The notes under the pieces were generated by a model. It worked only from the letters and a program-made list of their open reading frames with translations, did not search any database and was not told where the DNA came from. Shown here piece by piece: positions 62,743-64,000 of a DNA stretch of 64,000 nucleotides. Origin of the DNA: Planctomycetota bacterium (GTDB lineage: Bacteria > Planctomycetota > GCA-002687715 > DRQF01); contig JACKGY010000005.1 of assembly GCA_020639295.1 (NCBI GenBank), positions 444,954-508,953 of the forward strand, read 5' to 3'. Made by a program: the position numbers and the translations under genes. Within the stretch, counting starts at the first letter, position 1. Every line of letters begins with the position of its first letter.

Positions 62743-63543
62743 TCAGCGACGGCGATCGATCCGGCCGTCGGCGAAGGAGCCGGGCAGGCTCCAGCCGCCA
62801 TCGGCCAGAAGAACGCTACCGGTGACCCAGGCCGCGCGTGGCGAGGCCAGGAAGAGGACCAGCTCGGCGATCTCGGCCGCCCGACCGAATCGTCCGAGCG
62901 GGATGGAGGCCCGGACCGCTTCCTCGAGTTCCGCCGAGGGCCAGAGCCGATCGCCTGCCCCCTCGCTGACGAAGGGCCCCGGCGAGACCGCGTTGATGCG
63001 GATCCCGAGCGGCGCCCACTCGGCGGCCAGCGTCTTCGTCATGGCCTCGACCCCGGCCTTGGCACAGGCGGAATGGACGACGCCGGGCTTGCCGGTGCCG
63101 GCGTAGGGAGCGGAGATGTTGACGATCGCACCCGAGCCCTGGCGTTGCATGACGCGGCCCACCTCTCGCGACATGTAGAACGCGCCGTTCAGGGCGATGT
63201 CGATCACCGTCGCGAAGGCCTTCGGGGCGAGGGTCAGCGAGGGCCTGATGAAGTTCCCGGCGGCGTTGTTGACCAGGACGTCGATCCGACCGAGATCCCG
63301 GGCCAGACCACGCACGACGCGGCGCACGGCCTTGTCGTCGCGGAGATCGAGGGTCTCGCTGACGACGGTGAAACCGGCATCGTGGCCGCGCCCGATCAGT
63401 TCCTGGTGATGCTCGCGGTCCCGGCTGAGGCAGGCCACGGTGGCGCCGGCCTGCCCCAGGCGGGTGGCGATCTCGAGTCCGAGTCCGGTACCACCACCGG
63501 TGACGATGGCCACCTGGCCGGCGAACTCCTTCGGGTCGGGCAT
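62743..63543 (-). CDS. SDR resembling 2,4-dienoyl-CoA reductase
   Basis: 266 residues. Rossmann motif TGGGTGLG, structural NNAAGNFI, and the C-terminal INAVSPGPFVSEGAG are intact. The usual YxxxK catalytic pair reads HSACAKAGVEAM, with Lys kept and Tyr absent, exactly as in dienoyl-CoA reductases, where a different residue does the job. That, with NNAAGNFIRPS, makes DECR the best relative. It reduces conjugated double bonds of unsaturated fatty acyl-CoA. Stand-alone on the minus strand after the kinase gene. Confidence 0.85.
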   Translation of the reverse strand: MPDPKEFAGQVAIVTGGGTGLGLEIATRLGQAGATVACLSRDREHHQELIGRGHDAGFTVVSETLDLRDDKAVRRVVRGLARDLGRIDVLVNNAAGNFIRPSLTLAPKAFATVIDIALNGAFYMSREVGRVMQRQGSGAIVNISAPYAGTGKPGVVHSACAKAGVEAMTKTLAAEWAPLGIRINAVSPGPFVSEGAGDRLWPSAELEEAVRASIPLGRFGRAAEIAELVLFLASPRAAWVTGSVLLADGGWSLPGSFADGRIDRRR

Positions 63544-63651
63544 CGCGGTGCTCCTTGCGGTCCTCGCCCCATGCTGGTCGCCGGGGCGAGTTCGGACAAG
63601 GGGCAGCGGAGTCGGACCGGGAGCCGGCGAGGCGTCCGGAGGCCTACGACC

Positions 63652-64000
63652 TCAGCGGTCGCCGTTGCCGTCGAAGCCGTCCTTCTGCCACTGCTCGACG
63701 CCGCCCTTCAGGAAGCGGAAGTCCGCCACCTTGCTGCCGGCGAGGTAGTAGTGGAGCCAGCTGATCTCGCGGCCGACGGTGTCGAGGACGAGCACCTTCT
63801 TGCCGTCGAAGATGCCCTTCTTGAGGAAGGCGACGAACTCGTCCATCGCGCAGCGCTTGCGGCCCGACAGCTCGACCTGGAACTTCTCGCGCTCGCGCGT
63901 GTCGCGGATGTCGAAGACGAGCCAGCCGCCGCTCTTGGCCTCGCGGATGAACTCGGCCGGAGGCAGCGAGACCTGGTCGAGCTGTTCCTTGGTGAAGAGC
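63652..64000 (-). CDS. Rhodanese-like domain protein, 5' end cut by window, catalytic Cys replaced
   Basis: Only the C-terminal 115 or so residues are visible; the open frame continues through the right edge, so the ATG at 63846 is internal rather than the true start. Rhodanese signatures: WLVFDIRDTREREKFQ (CH2A-like), then LVLDTVGREISWLHYYLAG and FLKGGVEQWQKDGF (CH2B-like). The active-site loop, normally with Cys, reads LDTVGRE, so the thiosulfate-transfer Cys is replaced by Asp. A non-catalytic rhodanese used for protein binding or regulation is the likely reading. Confidence 0.8.
   Translation of the reverse strand, partial: LFTKEQLDQVSLPPAEFIREAKSGGWLVFDIRDTREREKFQVELSGRKRCAMDEFVAFLKKGIFDGKKVLVLDTVGREISWLHYYLAGSKVADFRFLKGGVEQWQKDGFDGNGDR

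Overview
This 64 kb window is GC-rich, almost fully coding DNA with many noncanonical starts (GTG, TTG) and 1 to 8 bp gene overlaps. It comes from a diderm bacterium: an outer-membrane porin-like barrel, a TolC-type lipoprotein, lipobox proteins and a polysaccharide flippase are all present. A eukaryote-like Ser/Thr kinase, sulfatase-fold and HEAT-repeat proteins, GDSL/SGNH hydrolases and the Cys-rich OB-like lipoprotein at 46.6-47.1 kb fit a Planctomycetota-like lineage best. That is inference and other high-GC diderm phyla are not excluded. I saw no rRNA, tRNA, CRISPR array, insertion sequence or integrase.

Layout. 1-4.9 kb: central metabolism on the minus strand (FNT formate/nitrite channel, succinyl-CoA ligase sucCD, pyruvate kinase). 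5-9.6 kb: envelope proteins of unclear role (zinc-ribbon/coiled-coil/HEAT membrane protein, HEAT lipoprotein, VWA membrane protein). 9.6-11.6 kb: mnmA, divergent yajC and a YraN-type nuclease-fold protein. 11.6-28.6 kb: surface-glycan and envelope region. It holds a GT4 glycosyltransferase with a long coiled-coil tail, a membrane sulfatase-fold protein lacking key catalytic residues, a LMW-PTP/fructosamine-kinase pair, a DegT-carbamoyltransferase-WbqC-GNAT cassette, a YfhO protein and a GT-C protein. 28.6-32.2 kb: zinc/manganese ABC importer operon whose permease is fused to HEAT repeats and whose first gene is a His/Asp-rich lipoprotein. 32.4-38.2 kb: ribosome hibernation factor, then CBS protein, pyruvate:ferredoxin oxidoreductase and a DHOD-like flavoprotein. 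38.7-42.2 kb: porin-like protein, SlyD and a winged-helix regulator. 42.2-53.5 kb: one minus-strand block with two ABC systems, an AttEFGH-like set and a MacAB/DevBCA-TolC-like tripartite exporter. 53.6-64 kb: degenerate hybrid kinase, SYLF lipoprotein, SGNH hydrolase, flippase plus SGNH protein, Ser/Thr kinase plus exported protein, dienoyl-CoA-reductase-like SDR, and a rhodanese-like protein cut by the window edge.

The most interesting signals are: two sigma-54-type -24/-12 promoters, one before the CBS-nifJ operon and one before the porin with a palindrome and an upstream inverted repeat; the zinc importer with a HEAT-fused permease and separate metal-binding lipoprotein; the predicted inactive sulfatase-HEAT membrane protein facing the coiled-coil GT4 enzyme; and the likely protein-deglycation pair. 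No single wholly new system is proven. These are the best candidates.
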